Shown here: positions 59,249 to 64,000 of the stretch, in pieces
How the letters are laid out: every line of letters starts with the position of its first letter
Numbering within the stretch: the stretch's first letter is position 1
Assembly (NCBI GenBank): GCA_015499985.1
Contig: JAAAUF010000020.1
Coordinates: 30,681 to 94,680, forward strand
Source: Haplosporangium gracile
Lineage: Eukaryota > Mortierellomycota > Mortierellomycetes > Mortierellales > Mortierellaceae
Reading direction: 5' to 3'
Length of the DNA stretch: 64,000 nt
Translations under genes and position numbers: made by a program
Notes under the pieces: model-generated
What the model was told of the DNA's origin: nothing
The model's database searches: none
The model's input: the letters and a program-made list of their open reading frames with translations, nothing else

Positions 59249-61358
59249 ATGCCGCCCATAAAAAGACAAAGAGCCACCTTATCCCTCAAAGTCGACATTA
59301 TCAACGCACACGATGAGTACAAGCGTGAAAATGTCAAAGTCACCTACCGATGCCTCGCAAACAAGTTTGGTGTTTCCGAGGATACGGTTTCAAAAACTAT
59401 CCATGACAGGGATCGCATTCTTGCCCAATATCGACAATCGCCTGAGAATGCTGAGCAAAGAACGAATGTGTACTCTCGCAATATGCTACAGTCGAGGACG
59501 CCCTCATGGAGTGGTTTAGAATGCAACGGGATCAAGGTAATACATAGTTGTTGCAAAAAGAGAATGAAGAAAGAAAAGCTGCTTGATCATTGATTGCTAT
59601 ATACGTTTTATAAAAAATAGGAATTCGTGTTCTTGAGAAGAACCTCAGGGCAGAGGCATTGGTGATCTGGACTGTTATGAGACCGTTATTCCGTCCTGGA
59701 ACCGAGCCAAAGTCATGCCTGTTCAGCTCCGGATGGTGCTCAAGGTTCAAACAAAATCGAATGATCAAGTTGCGAGTTGGGCATGGCAAGAAAGGATCAG
59801 TCTACCTTAAGGCACACCAGGAACACGTCGCCAGGATTATGCACCAACTACTGGCGTACGAGCTGGATGATATTTACAACTGCAATGAGACTGGATTGTA
59901 CATACGAGCATTGTCCAACAAGAATCTGGACAACAAGAAGTTCTCTGGGCGTACGGTCACTCGATCGACAAGAGTCTCCATACTCTTCTGCACCAACTCC
60001 ACTGGGATTGACAAGAGGAAACCGCTGGTACTAAGTACGTCGACAATCGGGAGCGGATGCGCAAAATTATTCAAGCTAATTAAGACGTCAATTAATATTG
60101 CTTTTCATTCTGTGATATAGGCAAGCACAAGCCTAGGGGTCTCTCCCCTACCATCATCAAAGACATCGACTTTGACACCACAGCCAATGGGCACATGGCC
60201 ACCCCCGTTTTTGCAAAGTGGCTCAGGATCCTTGACACCGACATGAGACAACAGCAACGAAATATTGCCCTCTTGGTCGACGGAGTCTCCAGTCACGGTG
60301 ATTCAAAGACGCTAAGCTTGACCAATGTTACAACCATAAAGCTCCCAGCGAAAACGACCTCAATCACTCAGCCATTGGATCAAGGGATTATCTGGTCTTT
60401 CAAGGCACATTACAGTCAGGCTATGCTTCAGCTCACCAGTCAGATGCGGGTTAGGAACAGGGACGTCAACTTTGTACCAACAGGTGGTCAACTCTGGTCA
60501 TGTTTTGCACCATCGTGGAGGAAGATCACTGAGGGTTGCCTTAGAAATTGCTTTTCTCAAGTCTCTATCTTGAGCCCATCTCAGTCGAACGATCTCAAGG
60601 TCCTTGGTGTCGAGTCTACCGAGAATCTAGAGAATCTTCAGAGGGAGCTTGCCAAAAAGTATCGCTATTTGGAGGACACCATAACATCACAAAACGACAT
60701 TGGCGTGCTCAACTACCTGGACATGATCTACAGCAACGGACCGGACGAGGCGATGTTGGAGGCTGTTCGGAAGACTGTCCGAGAGGGCAAGCACAGAGAT
60801 TTGTTTGTGCAAAACGCTGAGGATAATATTGATGGCGATGACGAGGATGGCGAGGAGACTGAGGATAAGAGAGCAGGATCTGCTTACGAGCAACCCGACA
60901 ACACTCTCTCGGATAACAACAATAGATCAGCAGACAACAACAATGATTTGCTCGTTGAACTTCGGAGCAGGAACGTGTAGTTGCGCGACACTTACTTTCT
61001 GTCGCCACCCTCTAGTCTTATGATCGACGAGTACGCTGGCTGCATGGGAGACGATTTCGTTGACAGCTTGCATCGACTTACAGAGGATGTCAAAGCAACG
61101 CAACAAACCAATCCGCATCTCTTGTCGGAACTAGTCTCTACTCATCGATTGGTGGACGCCAGTGCAGATTACTAAGAGCTGTCAGAGCCCTAGAACGATG
61201 TGGTTGCATTTTCGGACCGTGTCTTGGAGAACGTGTACATGACTTGCGAGGAGACGGAAGGATCGGCAAAGGAGAGGAAAAATGAGGAAGTGGTGGAGGA
61301 AGAGGAGAATACAGACGAGGAGGAGCGATTGGTACGTTCACATCGCAGAGCAAAGTAA
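59249..61358 (+). pseudogene. pogo/Tigger-like DDE transposase (inactivated)
   Basis: Reads MPPIKRQRATLSLKV and then an HTH region (YRCLANKFGVSEDTVSKTI), a CENP-B/pogo-type DNA-binding start. About 59455-59480 the frame changes by one before YATVEDALMEWFRMQRDQ. Introns fit at about 59537-59620 and 60032-60120. The DDE core follows: IYNCNETGLY (the first catalytic Asp of the usual DETG motif is Asn, codon 59884-59886), ALLVDGVSSHG (Asp at 60279), SITQPLDQGIIWSFK (Asp at 60378). Coding continues through in-frame stops at 60978 (TAG), 61173 (TAA) and 61191 (TAG) to an acidic tail and TAA at 61356. Three kinds of lesion make activity very unlikely. Confidence 0.85.
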
Positions 61359-61378
61359 AGTAAACGATTAAAAAATCT

Positions 61379-61437
61379 ATTTATCAAAATTATTCCTGCA
61401 ATAAGCGTATATTTCTACTTAATTCGAAAGAAAACTG
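61379..61437 (-). repeat. right terminal inverted repeat of the pogo-like element
   Basis: Reverse complement of the left end, finishing ACTG directly before the flanking TA. Confidence 0.88.
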
Positions 61438-64000
61438 TACTCAATCCAAGCCCTTGATTGGGCTATTATTACGTCTGGGTGAGCTGCTTTGCTGACACAT
61501 AAAACCCATCCTTGGAAAGAAAAAAATGTTCACGTCAGGGTTGTTTCTGGTACGTAAAGTTGGCACTGCACTGCTTCGCTTGCTTGCCTAACCAAGTGAT
61601 ACACCCGAACGCCCTCTAATGTCCGCCATCTCTCTCTTTGCCCTGCCCACTGTTACCCAGCCCTGAGAGAGGTATATACCAGGAAGTAATGATGATGATC
61701 ATGATGATGGGATAGGCTTGCCCTGTGTCGGAAGTATATTATTCACCTCCATCTCACCTTGCATTGCACTCACTCCGCCTGGTCTGGGTGTGGCGCTGGC
61801 GGGATATAGTAACAGAAGGTGGCGCCTACCCCTGCCTTGCCCTGCCCTGCCCTGCCCTGCCTTGCCCTGCCCTGCCCTGCCCTGCCTTGCCCTGCCTTAT
61901 CTGTTCTAGCGTGTCCCTGTTCGATTCCCCGTCCTGTGTGTCCTATGTTGACCATCTATCTCTAGTACCCAAAACAAAATACTAATAATCAGATATTAGA
62001 TCTGGCTTGCGTTCAGGCACACGGGGGACGAGCAATGCATTAAGAATGTTGTCTTCCATTTTACTACAGAAAGGAGGAGAGAGGATATCTATTACTACGT
62101 TTGAAAGTAAGATCCGCTTCTGCCTTTTGCGCACAGCCAAAAACAAAGGGTGCACAGTCGGGTTGGCCGGTCGATTGGTTGGCCGGTTGATAGGTTGGCT
62201 GGTCTTCGATTCAGTGTCAGCTCAGATTCTCAGATTAGAAAGCGAAACTCAGGGGGAAGGGGGCCGGGAGTTTTTTTTATTATTGTTCCTGTAATGGGAC
62301 ACATCAATGATGTCTTGAACACATACATCCTCCCCTATACGTCTTTTTTTTTTCTCCAACTGCCGTCTTTACAGGACCATTTTTGCCCTTCTCTCTCTCC
62401 TTTCTCTTCTCGTTTTTTGATGTCGAAAATAGCTGAGCGTCCGAGTCCTCAAAGTTGGGCGTTGATAACAACAATAGAAAAAAGGCGTGTACCTGACTTG
62501 TTCGAAAAACACAGCAGCTCTGAAAAAAAAAACTTGACCGTCGTCGTTGCCTTGTGAATAGAGTCGGTGTCGTCCTGTAAATAGGGGATGGGGAAGGTGT
62601 TGGTTTCGCCGTGCGATCATAAATGCAAAAGCCCAAGAACGCTAGCGGAAAGTAAGAATATCAAATGGACTGAAGGTACCCTTGTTCCTGGAAAAAAGAG
62701 AATGACATGCGCCCGGCTGTCCCATGTTCTCCTTGCTTTTCTAAAAAAAAAAAAAAAAAGGAGGACGAAAATAGAAGCTAGAGGATACTTACACTTGTGC
62801 CCTTCTCGCACACAGACAAAGTCATAAACCTCATGCACCGCATTTTTTCCCCAACTCTTTGCGATTTTTTTTATCTATTTTGGTGGCCATACCCTACGAT
62901 GGGCTGGTCATGATTTATTGCCCAAAGTGCAAACAAACAATCGAGGGAACCTGGTGGGTCAAGCCTAATAAAGAAAAACTGTACACACACACCGCGTCTC
63001 CTTTTTCTAAACAGGTCTGTTGGAACTTTGAGAAATATTCAATATCCCCATATCCCATTTGACGCAGAAAGGCAACCGCTGGTTGTTGTTGAAGCTATGC
63101 TACATTTTCACTTTCAGCCTTTTTTCTTTCGTTATCGTTTTTTATTTACGGTTGGGCGAACCGATTATCGACGTGTGTATTTTGTCAAGGAGGCGCGGTT
63201 GGAGGCGAGTGTTTTGTGTATATGTGAATGTGTGAAGGAGAGAAGCAATTATATGTGTGCTCCTGATAATAAAGTCGTTGCTGACAACAGTTGCAACAAT
63301 CAGTCCACATTCCCGCTCCATATTTTTGTTGACAGTCTCTTTTTTTTGCCACCATCAATGAAAATAACGATGATGGGGATTGTCTGTTGCTTGTTGTTGT
63401 CAAGTGGCGACAGTATGCAACCAAGACTAGCAAGTCGAACCCCTCCTTGTCTCTCTCTCACACACACACTTTTGCCTTTGTTATTGTTGGTGGTGGTACA
63501 TGTCCATATTACATATCAACCACAACCCATCCTCTGGTCCTTTTTTTTTTTTGCGTTTTTCCTTTGGATATCTATTATTATCTTTCAATCCCATTACAAT
63601 TGTGGGCACGATATCTCTGTTCATTCATTCAGCCCTGCAGGCCCTGTGAATTATTATATTGTCGGGAGTCAACCGACAACATATGTTTCTTTTTTCGTTT
63701 CTTTTTACTTTATTTAATTTAAAACAAAAAAAAAATGTACGAACGAATGGAAATGAGGTTGACGCCCAACTTGTAAGTGTATGTGCTCCTTCTTTGCCCT
63801 TTTGCTCGTGCCTGTTGGTCCTTTTTTTTGCCTTGGTAAACCCTTCTGGCCCAGATTCTCTTTACCGGGGATTGACGAGAGGCTCTCTTGGAATGGGAAA
63901 TCGCCTTTAAAAAGAAGTGCTCTCAACCCTCATCCCCAGCCTCACTCTCCAACTGCTGCTCTCTTCTCTTCATCTTTTTTTTTTTTTTCATTGCTCACTT
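61438..64000. other. 2.5-kb right-end region without a supported gene
   Basis: Contains a CTGCC pentamer array, GGTTGGCC-type short repeats at about 62160-62205, and many T runs. The last about 100 nt are CT-rich, resembling the leader of a plus-strand gene beyond the window. Confidence 0.4.
61830..61897. repeat. CTGCC pentanucleotide array
   Basis: About 13 units of CTGCC with regularly placed CTTGCC variants. Confidence 0.92.

Larger units (their letters stand above)
59063..61437 (+). mobile_element. pogo/Tigger-type (Tc1-mariner) DNA transposon, degenerate
   Basis: A 2,375-bp element bounded by inverted repeats that begin CAGTTTT on both ends. It is flanked by TA on each side (59061-59062 and 61438-61439), the target-site duplication of the Tc1/mariner superfamily. 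It encodes one DDE transposase in plus orientation, with frameshift, stops and a changed catalytic residue. The complete ends show that it arrived as a full-length insertion. Confidence 0.9.

Noticed and set aside
61915..61945. GTTCGATTCC resembling a tRNA B box
   Set aside because: The flanking bases do not form a T-stem and no A box or acceptor stem is found at proper spacing.
63028..63717. Plus-strand open frame of 229 codons near the right end
   Set aside because: Phe/Leu/Ser-rich from T runs, with no conserved pattern on either strand.

Overview
The window is nuclear DNA of a filamentous fungus. Nearly every gene is split by short GT-AG introns, with GTAAGT-like donors and TAG or CAG acceptors. 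Intergenic DNA is CT/GA-rich and full of microsatellites. The gene content (fungal-type amino-acid permease, Faa-type acyl-CoA synthetase, GlcNAc-6-phosphate deacetylase, a MATH/BTB-like gene family, a PHAF1 homologue, a Mei2-like RNA-binding protein) fits an early-diverging zygomycete. Mortierellomycotina is my best guess and is inference only. Two runs of N (10 and 38 bases) show that this is a draft scaffold.

Region by region. 0-10 kb: a Sec2/Rabin8-type Rab exchange factor, then a same-strand array of three MATH/BTB-like paralogues (a relic, an intact gene, a freshly broken gene) with a small secreted six-cysteine protein between them. 9.4-21.6 kb: TatD nuclease (-) divergent from a thioredoxin-UBX fusion (+), an amino-acid permease (+), a heavy-metal-tolerance-type ABC transporter (+), and two unrecognised minus-strand genes. 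22-31.7 kb: cullin-3 (+), a PHAF1/UPF0183 protein with a long extra tail (+), and a Mei2-like triple-RRM protein (-). 33.6-37.8 kb: a frequenin/NCS-1 calcium sensor (-) carrying apparent lesions, and an intronless SLC49-type MFS transporter (-). 37.8-43.3 kb is almost gene-free. 43.3-55.3 kb: long-chain acyl-CoA synthetase (+), GlcNAc-6-phosphate deacetylase (-), and a protein joining a putative myristoylation signal, about 600 disordered residues and a methyltransferase domain (-). 55.3-64 kb: repeat-rich DNA with a short hairpin element and a complete but dead pogo/Tigger DNA transposon with TIRs and a TA target-site duplication.

Functional links: cullin-3 uses BTB proteins as substrate adaptors, so the BTB array and CUL3 share a pathway about 15 kb apart. 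TatD/Trx-UBX and the unknown gene/CUL3 are divergent pairs sharing about 400-500 bp promoters. The rest is a typical fungal mix of unrelated housekeeping genes. The points most worth following are the NCS-1 gene, where one nonsense change also creates a splice donor, the BTB array decaying beside its cullin, the Trx-UBX fusion, the lipid-anchored disordered methyltransferase, and the mutated pogo element.
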